Part shown: one piece after another, positions 1 through 9,516 of the stretch
How the letters are laid out: each line of letters begins with the position of its first letter
Position numbering within the stretch: the stretch's first letter is position 1
Source: Whitmania pigra
Lineage: Eukaryota > Annelida > Clitellata > Hirudinida > Haemopidae
Length of the DNA: 64,000 nucleotides
Reading direction: 5' to 3'
Assembly (NCBI GenBank): GCA_021613335.1
Contig: JAJTWR010000074.1
Span: 62,001-126,000 of the forward strand
Notes under the pieces: model-generated
Database searches by the model: none
Told to the model about the DNA's origin: nothing
Seen by the model: the letters and a program-made list of their open reading frames with translations, nothing else
Made by a program: the position numbers and the translations under genes

Positions 1-79
1 GTCCACCTGACAATTGCCAATACCGGAAATAATTCGCTTGCACCGCTCGAGACAGTGACGCTAGGCTCATCCCCAAAAT

Positions 80-107
80 ATGAAACGATATTTCATTTAA
101 TGAAACG
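80..107. promoter_or_regulatory. candidate operator upstream of the CoA-transferase gene
   Basis: A perfect inverted repeat ATGAAA-N5-TTTCAT lies at 80-96, and the half-site ATGAAACG recurs at 100-107, exactly 20 bp after its first copy. It lies about 60 bp upstream of the CoA-transferase start. TGAAA/TTTCA palindromes are typical of IclR-type sites, but no regulator gene of that family is visible nearby, so the binding protein is unknown. Confidence 0.45.
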
Positions 108-163
108 AATGTCAGGCCATCAATGCGGACAAGCCTGACACCGTTCACAGGAATTCCAATGGC

Positions 164-1513
164 ATGACTATGTCCAACAACAAGGCGATCGCGGCGGCAG
201 GCGCCCTTTCAGGGTTGCGCGTGCTGGATCTGAGCAGAGTGCTGGCGGGACCCTGGGCATCGCAGATCCTGGGAGATCTTGGCGCGGAAATCATCAAGAT
301 CGAACGTCCAGGACACGGCGACGACACCCGCGCTTGGGGGCCGCCCTTCCTTTTCGAGCCGGGCTCGTCCGAAAAAGACAGGCTGAGCGCTTATTATTTG
401 TGCTGCAACCGCAACAAACGTTCCGTGGCCATCGATATCGCCACTCAGGAAGGCGCGGATATCGTCAGGGATCTGGCGCGTAACAGCGATATCGTCATCG
501 AAAATTTCAAACCGGGCAATCTTGCCCGCTATGGGTTGGATTACGACAGCTTGTCGGCCATCAACCCCCGCCTGATCTATTGTTCGATTACTGGGTTCGG
601 GCAAACCGGTCCGCTGGCCGCCCGGCCCGGATACGACTTCCTGATCCAGGGCATGAGCGGGCTGATGAGCATCACCGGTCAACCCGACGGCGCTCAGGGA
701 AGCGAGCCTATGAAGGTGGGCATGGCGGTATCGGACATCGTCACCGGACTTTATGCCACCATCGCGACCCTGGCTGCCGTGCGCTACCGTGAGCAAACCG
801 GCAGGGGCCAATACCTGGATTGCGCATTGTTGGATTCGCAGATCGCCGTGCTGGCCAACCAGGCGTCGAACTGGCTTGTAGGAGGTATTGTTCCGGGCAT
901 GATGGGTAACCGCCATCCCAATGTGGTGCCCTATCGCACCTTCGCCACCGCCGACGGGCACATTATCGTCGCTGTCGGCAACGATCGTCAATTTCGAGCA
1001 TTTTGTACCCTTCTGGGCCTTGGCGACGTGCCCGCCGACCGGCGCTTCGCCGGCAACGCCAACAGGCTGGCCAACCGGGAGGCGCTTGAAGCCATATTGG
1101 AACACGCCATCCGTGGCTGGTCCTCGAACGATATGATTGCTGCAATGGCCGAGGTCGGCGTTCCCGGCGGCCCGATCAACCGGGTCGACCAGGTTTTTCA
1201 GAGCCCCCAAGCGGTGGCGCGCGGCCTGGTTCAGGAAATGGCGATGGATAGCGGCGCCACCGTCCGCACCGTGGGTTTTCCGGTCAAGATGTCCGACACG
1301 CAGCCAACCTATCATACCCCTCCGCCCCGTCTGGGCCAGCACACCGACGTTGTGCTTTCCGAAATATTGGGGTTCGGCGCCGAACGCGTCGCGCGCCTGC
1401 GCGACTTGGGCGTCCTTGGCCGGAGCGATCAGCGCGCCACAAACCGGACAGGAGAAACACGAAACCGTCAACGGCGCCAGTTTTCGAAGGCGCCCAGGTT
1501 CGAGCGCCATTGA
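164..1513 (+). CDS. CaiB/BaiF (family III) CoA-transferase
   Basis: Family III CoA-transferases move CoA between a CoA thioester and a free carboxylic acid in the cytosol. The N-terminal LSRVLAGPWASQILGDLGAE block and the GYDFLIQ segment, which carries the usual catalytic Asp, identify the family. Starts at 164 and 170 are in frame and two codons apart; an AGGA lies about 11 nt before the first. The usual end of the family is reached near LRDLGVL, but the frame runs on for about 38 basic, low-complexity residues, which suggests a lost stop codon or a 3' frameshift. It is followed by an amino-acid-type uptake cluster, so it may activate the imported compound. The substrate cannot be read from sequence. 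Confidence 0.87.
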   Translation: MTMSNNKAIAAAGALSGLRVLDLSRVLAGPWASQILGDLGAEIIKIERPGHGDDTRAWGPPFLFEPGSSEKDRLSAYYLCCNRNKRSVAIDIATQEGADIVRDLARNSDIVIENFKPGNLARYGLDYDSLSAINPRLIYCSITGFGQTGPLAARPGYDFLIQGMSGLMSITGQPDGAQGSEPMKVGMAVSDIVTGLYATIATLAAVRYREQTGRGQYLDCALLDSQIAVLANQASNWLVGGIVPGMMGNRHPNVVPYRTFATADGHIIVAVGNDRQFRAFCTLLGLGDVPADRRFAGNANRLANREALEAILEHAIRGWSSNDMIAAMAEVGVPGGPINRVDQVFQSPQAVARGLVQEMAMDSGATVRTVGFPVKMSDTQPTYHTPPPRLGQHTDVVLSEILGFGAERVARLRDLGVLGRSDQRATNRTGETRNRQRRQFSKAPRFERH

Positions 1514-1606
1514 CAGGAGTACGCCAATAGCTTCAACTAAATTCGCAGACATCCTATATAAAGAGCGGGATTCGATCAAAGTATTCTACAGGGAAGGGAG
1601 GAGCGG

Positions 1607-2434
1607 ATGCAAAAACTCCTTGCCAGTTCGATCGCTGGAATCGCGGTTTTTGCCTTGGCAACGGCGGCGTATGCCGGCGCCACGCTCGACCGCGTCATGA
1701 AAAAGAAGGCCATGGTGGTCGCGACTAATAGCGGCTGGCCGCCGCAGAGCTATCTTGACGATCGAAACAAGCTGGTTGGGTTCGATATCGACGTTGCGAA
1801 AGAAATTGCCAGGCGTCTTGGCGTCGAGGTCAGCTTTGAGACGCCCGCTTGGGAGACATTGACCGGCGGTCGTTGGCAGGGGCGATACGATCTCGGCGTC
1901 GGTTCGGTCACGCCGACCAAGGCGCGCTCTCAGGTTATCGATTTCGTCGGAATCTATTATTACAGCCCCTATGTCTATGTTCTGCACAAGGACAGCAAGG
2001 CCAAATCGCTTGCCGATCTCAAGGGCAAGACCATCGGCGTTGAGACGGCGACGACCTCTGAGGATTTCGTCAATCGCCGACTGGAAATCGATGCTCCCGG
2101 CATGCCGCGGGTTGAGTATAAGTTGGAAGCGGGCAAAGTCCGTACCTTTGCCGATTCGATGCTGCCCTTCGACGATCTGCGCCTTGGCCCGGGCGTTCGC
2201 CTGGATGCGGTGCTCGCGCCCGAGCAGACGGCCCTCGGCGCCATTAAGAACGGCTATCCGCTGCGCATTCTCGAAGGCGAATATGCTTTTCGCGAACCGC
2301 TTGTCGTCATTGCCGAGAAGCTCGATCCTGAGTGGACGGCCAAAATCGGCAGCTTCATCCAGGAAATGAAAAAGGATGGCGCCCTGGGCGCGCTGACCGT
2401 GAAATGGTATGGCAAGGATTATAGCGTCGACTGA
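1607..2434 (+). CDS. amino-acid ABC transporter substrate-binding protein (family 3)
   Basis: Periplasmic binding protein of the polar amino-acid uptake type, about 275 residues. A Sec signal peptide covers residues 1-23, with a hydrophobic core ending AYA. The mature part shows the family 3 pattern: GWPPQSYLD near the start, GFDIDVAKEIARRLG, then DLGVGSVTPTKAR and the domain-crossing DLKGKTIGVETAT. A purine-rich AGGGAGGAGCGG lies just before the ATG. The next genes are an FAD amine/amino-acid oxidase and a matching permease; no ATPase gene is present in the cluster, so the ATP-binding subunit must be elsewhere. The ligand is probably an amino acid or related amine. Confidence 0.88.
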   Translation: MQKLLASSIAGIAVFALATAAYAGATLDRVMKKKAMVVATNSGWPPQSYLDDRNKLVGFDIDVAKEIARRLGVEVSFETPAWETLTGGRWQGRYDLGVGSVTPTKARSQVIDFVGIYYYSPYVYVLHKDSKAKSLADLKGKTIGVETATTSEDFVNRRLEIDAPGMPRVEYKLEAGKVRTFADSMLPFDDLRLGPGVRLDAVLAPEQTALGAIKNGYPLRILEGEYAFREPLVVIAEKLDPEWTAKIGSFIQEMKKDGALGALTVKWYGKDYSVD

Positions 2435-2518
2435 TGCTTGCCGGCGTGTGGGTTTCGGCCGGCGCTGCCTAAGGAAGTGTGGCGTTTTATCGCGCGCACT
2501 GACCGAGGGCGGGATCTC

Positions 2519-3799
2519 ATGATGTATCCTGATACTCATTATTCGCGAACCCTGGCCGAAAGCCGCCGGCGTCCGGTTCTTTCCACGGCGATGGTCTGCG
2601 ATACGGCGATCGTTGGCGGCGGGCTGGCCGGCCTGATGACCGCCCTGCCGCTCGCGCGTGCGGGGCAAAGGGTGATCGTGCTTGAAGCCAAATCGGTTGG
2701 TTTTGGGGCATCGGGGCGCAATGGCGGTTTCGTCAGCCCGGGCTATTCGGCCGATGGCGAGGCGATCGCCCGCATGGCGGGGGTTGAGACCGCGCGCGCA
2801 TTGCACCGAATGTCGATCGAAGGGGTCGATTGTCTCCGGGACACGGTCACCGCGCTCGATATTCCAGGAGTGCGTTTGACCGGCGGAATCACCAGCGTTT
2901 TGCGCTATGACGACGGCGCAAGCCTTGTCGCGCATGCTGCGGCGATGCGTCGCGAATTTGGCTATGAACTCGACTACCTTGATTCGGGCGCCATTCGAAC
3001 GGCGCTGAAGACCCGGCGCTATTTTCATGCCCTGCGCGACCAGCGGGCTTTTCATCTTCATCCGCTGAACTATCTGCGAGGGGTTGCGCTCGAGATCGAG
3101 CGGCTTGGCGGGCGGATCTATGAAAATTCGCCGGCGCTGCAAACCGATGTTTACGGGCCAAAACAAAAGATCCTCACCGCCGGCGGGGAAGTTGTCGCCC
3201 AAAACCTGGTATTGGCAACGGGCGGTTATACCGGGAGTCTGAATGCATCGTTACAGCGTTCCTTCCTGCCGATCGCGACCTATGTCATGGTCAGCAAGGC
3301 GGCGCCGGAGCTTATCGCGTCCGCCATGACAACGACGGACGGAATTGCCGATAACCGCCGCGCCGGCGATTATTACCGTTCGATCGAGAATGGGCGCTGT
3401 TTGCTGTGGGGCGGAAGGATCGCCACGCGCACCGCCGATACGGCTGGGATCGTCAAGGCATTGCGGCGCGAGATGCAGGGTACCTATCCCCAGCTGCAGG
3501 CGTTGAAGACCGAACTTGCCTGGTCTGGGCTCATGTCCTATGCGCGGCACCGCATGCCTCAGATCGGTAAATTGCAACCGGGCGTTTGGTACTGTACCGC
3601 CTTTGGCGGTCATGGGCTCAATACGACAGCGATCGGCGGCAAGGTCATTGCCGAGGGGATTCTCGAACAGAGCGAGCGTTACCAAATTTTCCGGCCCTTT
3701 GGGCTTCTCTGGGCCGGCGGCAGGGCAGGGCTTGCCGTGGCGCAACTTGCCTATTGGAAACTTCAAGCTCGGGATTGGTGGCGCGAGCGCGCGGTCTGA
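2519..3799 (+). CDS. FAD-dependent oxidoreductase, DadA/PuuB-like
   Basis: Glycine-oxidase/D-amino-acid-dehydrogenase type flavoenzyme that oxidises an amino acid or amine. The dinucleotide-binding motif VGGGLAGLMTALPLA lies at about residues 26-40, followed by GFGASGRNGGF, the FAD-contact motif typical of PuuB and related oxidases. A C-terminal GGHGLNTTAIGGKV is the second FAD contact. I start at the ATG at 2519, behind a GAGGGCGGGA, rather than at 2438, because the 27 residues in between do not resemble the family. Position between the binding protein and the permease suggests it degrades the substrate that system imports. Confidence 0.85.
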   Translation: MMYPDTHYSRTLAESRRRPVLSTAMVCDTAIVGGGLAGLMTALPLARAGQRVIVLEAKSVGFGASGRNGGFVSPGYSADGEAIARMAGVETARALHRMSIEGVDCLRDTVTALDIPGVRLTGGITSVLRYDDGASLVAHAAAMRREFGYELDYLDSGAIRTALKTRRYFHALRDQRAFHLHPLNYLRGVALEIERLGGRIYENSPALQTDVYGPKQKILTAGGEVVAQNLVLATGGYTGSLNASLQRSFLPIATYVMVSKAAPELIASAMTTTDGIADNRRAGDYYRSIENGRCLLWGGRIATRTADTAGIVKALRREMQGTYPQLQALKTELAWSGLMSYARHRMPQIGKLQPGVWYCTAFGGHGLNTTAIGGKVIAEGILEQSERYQIFRPFGLLWAGGRAGLAVAQLAYWKLQARDWWRERAV

Positions 3800-3818
3800 C
3801 GGCGGAAAGGTCAAAACG

Positions 3819-4788
3819 ATGATTCGTCGATGGATACTCACCCATCCAAAGGCTTTCCGCCGCGTTGGCACGATATCGATCCTTGCGATTCTGGCCCTGG
3901 CGCTTTATGCCCTTGGCATCGGTTCAACCTGGCCTGGCGCGCTGGTTCCAGGGGCCGCGGACTGGCTCGAGGCCAATCCCTCGCTTGGGCAGATGCTCAC
4001 AGCGGCGCTGATCTGCTTCCTGATCGCCCTCAACTGGCAGATTCTAAGGCGGCTGAACCGGACGATGCAGATCCTCGGCATCTGGCTTGAACTCTTTGCG
4101 CTGCTGATGCTGTTCTTCTATCCTTCAACCTATCCTTGCTTTTATCGTGAAGAAGATCGGTTTTCTGATTACTCAGGGCGTTACCACCACGCTTTACATC
4201 TCGGCGATCGCGATCGCGATCGCAACCGGAATTGCGTTGGCGGGGGCGATCGCCAAACTCTCGCACAACGGCGTCATCTACGGTCTTGCCACCTTTTACA
4301 CCTCGCTGTTTCGCGGTCTGCCGTTGCTCATGCAGATCTATATCATCTATCTCGGCCTGCCGCAGGCGGGCTATGTGATCGGCGCCGTGCCCGCCGGCAT
4401 CCTTGCTCTTTCGCTTTGCTACGGCGCCTATATGACCGAAATCTTTCGCGCCGGCATCCAGAGTATTTCGCGCGGGCAGAGCGAAGGGGCCGCCGCCCTC
4501 GGACTTAGCCCCAGCCAGACGATGGCGCTGGTCATTCTTCCCCAGGCGATGCGGGTTATCATTCCGCCGACCGGCAACCAGTTCATCGCCATGCTGAAGG
4601 ATTCCTCGCTCGTCTCTGTGGTTGGCGTGTGGGAGCTTATGTATCTGGCCCGAACGCAGGGGCAGACCGAGTTCCGGCACATCGAAATGCTGATCACCGC
4701 CTCGCTGCTCTATTGGCTTTTGTCGATCGGCCTTGAATATCTACAGACGCGGATCGAGGACCGTTTCGGTCGCCATGACAGCCGCTGA
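3819..4788 (+). pseudogene. amino-acid ABC transporter permease, frameshifted
   Basis: HisM/GlnP-type inner-membrane permease of the system whose binding protein is at 1607. The N-terminal half (from ATG 3819) has two clear membrane segments and reads to about 4118. The C-terminal half, from about 4130 in another frame, has the complete permease loop EGAAALGLSPSQTMALVILPQ and the family ending. Between them the expected FFLSFNLS-AFIVKK can only be read by passing through all three frames, which implies two separate one-base deletions at about 4118 and 4134, the second in a short T run. A GTG at 4147 could start a shorter 213-residue protein lacking the first segments. No ATPase gene follows. 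Confidence 0.72.
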
Positions 4789-5023
4789 CGGTTCGATCGC
4801 TACGCGTCCGGCGCGCCAAGGGCCGTTGACCTGCAACATCGCCGGCCGGACCCGTAACCGCGTACCGTCGGGATAAGATCGGAAACGAGCGGCTTTCATA
4901 GACGAAGTTCGCTCTTTTCATGCCATCCTCATGGTTCCGTGCTGAAATTCTGAAGCGTCGAACAACGCATCCTCAAACCCGGAAAAGGGGAGACCGATTC
5001 CCGGTCTTTCCGTTCCTGGCCGG
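4789..5023. other. intergenic region between convergent genes
   Basis: About 235 bp between the permease and the convergent epimerase gene. I see no convincing gene or terminator hairpin with a T tract here. Confidence 0.5.
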
Positions 5024-5971
5024 TCAACGGCTCAACAGCCAGCGGAAATAATCGATCGTTTTGGCCAAACCTTCGTCGAGATTCACCTTTGGCTCCCAAC
5101 CCAGCAAGCTGCGCGCAAGGCTGATATCGGGGCAGCGGCGGGTGGGATCGTCCTGGGGCAAGGGCTTATAGATCACTTGCGCGCGCGACCCCGACAGGGC
5201 CAGGATGCGTTCGGCGAGCTGCTTGACGGTCATCTCCACCGGATTGCCCAGATTGACCGGCCCGGTGACGCTGTCATCGGTGGCCATCATGCGCAAAAAA
5301 CCTTCGATCAGGTCGTCGCGATAACAAAAGGCGCGGGTCTGGCTGCCGTCGCCATAGAGGGTGATCGGCTCGCCACGCAGTGCCTGGATGATGAAATTCG
5401 ACACCACCCGTCCATCGTTAGGGTGCATGCGCGGACCGTAGGTATTGAAGATCCGCACGACTTTGATGCGCAGTTTGTGCTGGCGGTGATAATCGAAGAA
5501 CAAGGTTTCAGCGCAACGCTTGCCTTCATCGTAGCATGCGCGCGGACCGATGGGGTTGACGGAGCCGCGGTAATTTTCGCTCTGTGGATGTTCGGTTGGA
5601 TCGCCATAAACTTCCGATGTCGATGCCTGCAGGATTTTGGCGCGAGTTCGCCGGGCCAGGCCCAAGACATTGATGGCGCCGTGGACCGAGGTTTTGGTCG
5701 TCTGCACCGGGTCGAACTGGTAATGAACCGGCGAAGCCGGGCAGGCGAGATTGTAGATCTCATCCACTTCCAGATACATCGGAAAAGTCACATCGTGCCG
5801 TAACGCCTCGAAATGCGGGTTGCTTAGCAGATGAGCGATATTATCCTTGGTGCCGGTGAAATAATTGTCGATGCAGAGCACATCGTGCCCTTGTTCCAGC
5901 AACCGTTCACACAAATGAGATCCAAGAAAACCAGCGCCGCCAGTGACAAGAATGCGTTTGCAAGACAACAT
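5024..5971 (-). CDS. uxs: UDP-glucuronate decarboxylase (UDP-xylose synthase), SDR family
   Basis: Extended SDR enzyme converting UDP-glucuronate to UDP-xylose. The NAD site [10 protein letters not shown] is at residues 11-20. The UXS signatures are all present: [23 protein letters not shown], the catalytic STSEVYGDP, and YDEGKRCAE with the YxxxK pair. Length 315 matches bacterial UXS. It stands alone here, without an adjacent UDP-glucose dehydrogenase or glycosyltransferase, so UDP-glucuronate must be made elsewhere. Likely role is envelope polysaccharide synthesis. Confidence 0.92.
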   Translation of the reverse strand: MLSCKRILVTGGAGFLGSHLCERLLEQGHDVLCIDNYFTGTKDNIAHLLSNPHFEALRHDVTFPMYLEVDEIYNLACPASPVHYQFDPVQTTKTSVHGAINVLGLARRTRAKILQASTSEVYGDPTEHPQSENYRGSVNPIGPRACYDEGKRCAETLFFDYHRQHKLRIKVVRIFNTYGPRMHPNDGRVVSNFIIQALRGEPITLYGDGSQTRAFCYRDDLIEGFLRMMATDDSVTGPVNLGNPVEMTVKQLAERILALSGSRAQVIYKPLPQDDPTRRCPDISLARSLLGWEPKVNLDEGLAKTIDYFRWLLSR

Positions 5972-6237
5972 AACCGCTCATTACCCCTTTGACCCGGACT
6001 CTTCTCGCGGGCGATCTTTCGGAACCTCGATAATAAATCCGATCGACCGCTTCGGGCAAGGGACGCGCGCTGCCGACCCGCGGCGTCGAAATCACCGGGC
6101 CCCAGCCAGGCGGGATAGCCAGGGTTAAGCGCGCGCCAGACGCTTCCGCCGCCATCTCCGTCAGCCGCCCGGCGGCAAGGCGGCTTGCGCGCAAGAGATT
6201 GACCGACAGGCCATAGGACGATTACGGTCTTGTTCAT
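5907..6237 (-). other. possible short hypothetical gene upstream of uxs, frameshifted
   Basis: On the minus strand an ATG at 6237 opens MNKTVIVL; the best coding-like frame then continues one base out of register as YGLSVNLLRASRLAAGRL and stays open into uxs. Third positions in that frame are strongly GC-rich, as in real genes of this genome. The family is not recognised. It could be the decayed end of a glycosyltransferase-like gene or a chance open frame. Confidence 0.27.
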
Positions 6238-6267
6238 GACGATACCGTATCGCTTCTTATCGCCGCC

Positions 6268-7281
6268 ATGACGGTCGGGTCACGCAACCTGATCACCGAC
6301 GTACCGGGATTGCGCGTCGGCAATGCCGAGGATCGCGCGGTGTGGAGCGGGGTGAGCGTTGTCGTACCCGATGCGCCTTGCCCGGCCGCGGTTGATGTGC
6401 GCGGCGGCGGCCCCGGTACGCGGGAGACCGACTTGCTTGACCCGGCCGCCCGGGTTGACCGGGTGGATGCCATTGTCTTGAGCGGCGGATCGGCTTTTGG
6501 GTTGGATGCCGCCTCGGCGGTGACCGCCTGGCTTGCGCATCGCGGTTTCGGTCTGGCGATTGAGGGGGTGCGCGTGCCGATCGTGCCCGCGGCTATTTTG
6601 TTCGATCTGGTGAATGGCGGCGACAAAAGCTGGGGCGAAGAGCCACCTTACCGGCAGCTTGGGCGGATGGCCATCGAAGCGGCTTATGCCGGTGACGGTC
6701 GAAATTTTGCATTGGGCAATGCTGGCGCTGGCTATGGCGCCAAGGCCGGCCGGCTGAAAGGCGGGCTGGGCAGCGCATCCTGGGTGATCGAGCAAGGTGC
6801 TCTTGCCGGCGTCACGGTCGGTGCTTTGGTGGCGGCAAACCCGCTGGGAAGCGCGGTCATGCCGCATTCTTTGCATTTTTGGGCCTGGGCGCTTGAATGC
6901 AATGGCGAATTGGGCAACCGTCCGCCCCCGACCGCCGCGATTGCGGCGCTGGAAGCGAAAACCGAGTGGGCGCAACCGCTCATACGCGCCAACACCACCA
7001 TCGGGATTGTTGCCACCGATGCCTGCTTGAGCAAACCCGACTGCCGGCGGCTGGCGATCATGGCGCAAGATGGCTATGCCCGCGCCATTCGTCCGGTGCA
7101 TACGCCTTTTGACGGCGACAGCTTGTTCGCGCTCGCCACCGGCAGCCATTGCGCCGCCACAGCCGGGGATCTGGTTTTGCTGGGTCAGGTCGCCGCCGAT
7201 TGCGTTGCGCGCGCTATCGCCCGCGGCGTCTATGAAGCTGAAAGTTTGGGACGCCATCCCTCTTATCGTTCACTCATTTAG
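6268..7281 (+). CDS. P1/S58 family peptidase (DmpA-like aminopeptidase)
   Basis: N-terminal-nucleophile hydrolase of the DmpA/BapA family. These are made as a precursor that cleaves itself into two chains. The family-typical ITDVPGLRVGNA opens the protein, followed by LSGGSAFGLDAA and LKGGLGSASW. NTTIGIVATDA at about residue 243 is the expected autocleavage site, the new N-terminal Thr being the nucleophile. No signal peptide is present. It is followed 26 bp later by a peptide-type solute-binding protein, which fits scavenging of small peptides or amides. Exact substrate unknown. Confidence 0.85.
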   Translation: MTVGSRNLITDVPGLRVGNAEDRAVWSGVSVVVPDAPCPAAVDVRGGGPGTRETDLLDPAARVDRVDAIVLSGGSAFGLDAASAVTAWLAHRGFGLAIEGVRVPIVPAAILFDLVNGGDKSWGEEPPYRQLGRMAIEAAYAGDGRNFALGNAGAGYGAKAGRLKGGLGSASWVIEQGALAGVTVGALVAANPLGSAVMPHSLHFWAWALECNGELGNRPPPTAAIAALEAKTEWAQPLIRANTTIGIVATDACLSKPDCRRLAIMAQDGYARAIRPVHTPFDGDSLFALATGSHCAATAGDLVLLGQVAADCVARAIARGVYEAESLGRHPSYRSLI

Positions 7282-7307
7282 CCATCTTTCGTCGAGGTGA
7301 CCGTCGA

Positions 7308-8792
7308 ATGAAAAACCATATCCCCCTGGTGTTTGCCCTCTTGGCGGCGGTCAGTCCCGCTCTTGCCCAAACGCCCAAGGACAGCGTCGTTGTCGGTATG
7401 CCGATCGAGCCGCCGAATCTCGATCCAACCTCGGCCGCGCCGGTGGCGATCCGGGAAATCACCTATGCCAATGTCTATGAGGGATTGGTGCGGATCGACA
7501 GCTTCGGCCGCCTGCAGCCCTGGCTGGCGGAGGACTGGACGGTATCGCAGGACGCGCTGACCTACACTTTCAAGCTCAAGGCCGGGGTGAAATTCCACGA
7601 CGGCGCAAGCTTCGATTCATCCAACGTCAAATTCTCGTTCGAGCGCGCCAAGGCGCCGGATTCGACCAATGCTCAAAAGCAGATCTTCGCCCCGATCGCC
7701 AGCATTGACACCCCCGATCCGCTGACCGCGATCATCAAACTCAGCCAGCCCGCCGGTAATTTCCTGTATCATCTTGGCTGGGGCGATGCCGTCATGGTGG
7801 CGCCGCAAACCGCCGCCAATAATAAAACCGACCCGGTTGGCACCGGTCCGTTCAAATTCAGCCAGTGGGTGCGCGGCGACCGGGTGGAACTGGTCAAGAA
7901 TCCCGATCATCGCAACGCCGCCAGAATCAAGCTCAACAAGGTGGCGTTCCGCTTCATTGCCGACCCGCAAGCGCAAGCTGCAGCCTTGAAAGCGGGCGAT
8001 CTCGACGCTTTCCCGCTGTTTAGCGCGCCCGAACTGTTCCAGCAGTTCCGCCAGGATCCGAAATTCACCGCCATAGCCGGCAATACCGAGGGCGAAATCG
8101 TCGCCGGGCTGAACAATGCCCGCAAACCGCTGTCGGATGTGCGCGTACGCCAGGCCCTGATGCATGCCATCGATCGTGCAAGCCTGATCGCGGGGGCTTA
8201 TTCCGGGTTCGGCACGCCGATTGGCAGCCATTTCTCACCCAATCACCCGGCTTATATCGATACCACCGGCACAATCCCTTACGATCCGGCCAAGGCCAAA
8301 GCGCTGCTGGCCGAAGCCGGTTATCCGAACGGATTGGAACTGACGATCAAAACGCCGCAAATGCCCTATGCCAGCCGCTCGGCTGAGGTATTGTCGGCAA
8401 TGATGGCCGAGGTTGGGGTCAAGTTAAAAATTGAACCAACCGAGTTCCCCGCCAAATGGATTGAGCAGGTGTTCAAAAACACCGATTATGACGTTACCAT
8501 CGTTGCTCATACCGAACCTCTGGATATTGGCATTTACGCACGCGAAAAATATTACTTCAACTACTCATCGGAGCGACTAAAATCTATTCTGGCTGAGGCA
8601 GAAAGAACCGTCGATGAAAATAAACGCTACGGTTTGTATGGCGAGGCGCAAAAATTGTTGGCGCAGGATGTGCCGGCGTTATTCCTGTTCCAACTGCCAA
8701 AGCTTGGCGTGTGGAACGCCAAGTTGCAAGGAATGTGGGAAAATGCGCCGATTCCCGCCAACGACATGACCGAGGTATCATGGAAAAACTGA
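7308..8792 (+). CDS. family 5 solute-binding protein of a peptide/nickel-type ABC transporter
   Basis: Periplasmic oligopeptide-type binding protein (DppA/OppA superfamily), 494 residues, with a Sec signal ending near ALAQT. Family features are EPPNLDPTS, ANVYEGLVRIDSFGRLQPWLAEDW, the FHDGASFDSSNVKFSFERA block and VGTGPFKFSQW. GAGGTGA sits about 8 nt before the ATG. No permease or ATPase genes follow; the gene ends at a strong terminator, so it is an orphan binding protein or part of a split locus. The upstream P1 peptidase suggests a peptide-derived ligand. Confidence 0.9.
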   Translation: MKNHIPLVFALLAAVSPALAQTPKDSVVVGMPIEPPNLDPTSAAPVAIREITYANVYEGLVRIDSFGRLQPWLAEDWTVSQDALTYTFKLKAGVKFHDGASFDSSNVKFSFERAKAPDSTNAQKQIFAPIASIDTPDPLTAIIKLSQPAGNFLYHLGWGDAVMVAPQTAANNKTDPVGTGPFKFSQWVRGDRVELVKNPDHRNAARIKLNKVAFRFIADPQAQAAALKAGDLDAFPLFSAPELFQQFRQDPKFTAIAGNTEGEIVAGLNNARKPLSDVRVRQALMHAIDRASLIAGAYSGFGTPIGSHFSPNHPAYIDTTGTIPYDPAKAKALLAEAGYPNGLELTIKTPQMPYASRSAEVLSAMMAEVGVKLKIEPTEFPAKWIEQVFKNTDYDVTIVAHTEPLDIGIYAREKYYFNYSSERLKSILAEAERTVDENKRYGLYGEAQKLLAQDVPALFLFQLPKLGVWNAKLQGMWENAPIPANDMTEVSWKN

Positions 8793-8804
8793 TGTAACGA
8801 GCGT

Positions 8805-8838
8805 CGGCGGCCTCTTACCGCAGCAGGCCGCCGGTTTT
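8805..8838 (+). terminator. Rho-independent terminator after the family 5 binding protein
   Basis: A perfect 9-bp stem (CGGCGGCCT at 8805-8813 and AGGCCGCCG at 8825-8833) with an 11-nt loop is followed by GTTTT, 13 bp after the stop codon. Confidence 0.75.
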
Positions 8839-9379
8839 GACGGTATGGCAGGCTGCAAGCTGTTCCCTGCCATCCGCTTCCAGCTCCTCTCCTGGCTTGT
8901 CATGGACGCAGACAGGAACTTGCGGCGGATGCTGGCAGTAGCGATAGCGAAGATGGTTACGGCCAGACCGATGCGGGCAGTAACGGACGGTCCGAACTTG
9001 CGGGCGATCGGGGCGGCGGCATGCCGACGAGCCGCAAGGTCTGATGGTTGAGATCAAGCTCGCCGTTCAGCGCCTGCGCGCTGCCAGCAGAAGGCCGAAG
9101 CTTTGCACGGCGCCAACGAGAACGGTAACAAGGGCCGTTACCGCCAATCCGGTCAGAATGACGTGCGTCCAGGCGCAACGCTGACGCCCGCGCGTTCGGT
9201 CAGTTCCCCGATCTGCATTCTTGCCGCGCAACCATTCATCCTGCCAGATTCAATCTCTACCTGACGTTTGGTTATATGCAGACGCAATCGCGCGAAACGT
9301 CAATCTTGTCTGGTTGGGAGATTTCACTGGCACAGGAGGTGAGTTCAGCGACCTTTTCTTTTGCACGATGTCATTTTGT
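8839..9379. other. gene-poor region, possibly decayed coding sequence
   Basis: No intact gene is visible. Short minus-strand frames at about 9190-8815 include a hydrophobic stretch and a coherent tail ending HTVKTGGLLR, but they switch frame and match no family I recognise. This looks like decayed coding DNA beside the IS fragments that follow. Confidence 0.35.
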
Positions 9380-9516
9380 ATCGGTGGCTCATAGTGCGGA
9401 TTGGCCAACCGCGTCGAGGCGAGAATGTGCATTTCAACAACCTGACAGGGTGCGTTGCCGTTGAGCGCGCGCTGTCTTGGTCGATTGTAGGCATGATTGA
9501 AGCCGAACCGCCTTGC
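9380..9516 (-). mobile_element. fragment of an integrase-core (rve) transposase C-terminus
   Basis: One minus-strand frame reads FNHAYNRPRQRALNGNAP and then LANPHYEPP. This is the pattern at the C-terminal end of DDE integrase-core transposases of the IS3/IS481 type, where AYNxxRxxxALNGxTP is recurrent. It is only about 45 residues and abuts another transposase fragment, so it is debris. The family is assigned by pattern only. Confidence 0.42.

Noticed and set aside
209..1579. 456-codon minus-strand frame opposite the CoA transferase
   Set aside because: Antisense shadow; the plus strand has clear family III motifs.
1586..3202. 538-codon minus-strand frame
   Set aside because: Shadow of the binding-protein and oxidase genes, with no domain and composition typical of a GC-rich antisense frame.
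3516..4508. Long plus-strand frame with a long N-terminal extension over the oxidase gene
   Set aside because: Only the part from 3819 resembles a permease. The extension overlaps the oxidase in another frame, and the part after about 4125 is out of frame and rich in Arg and His.
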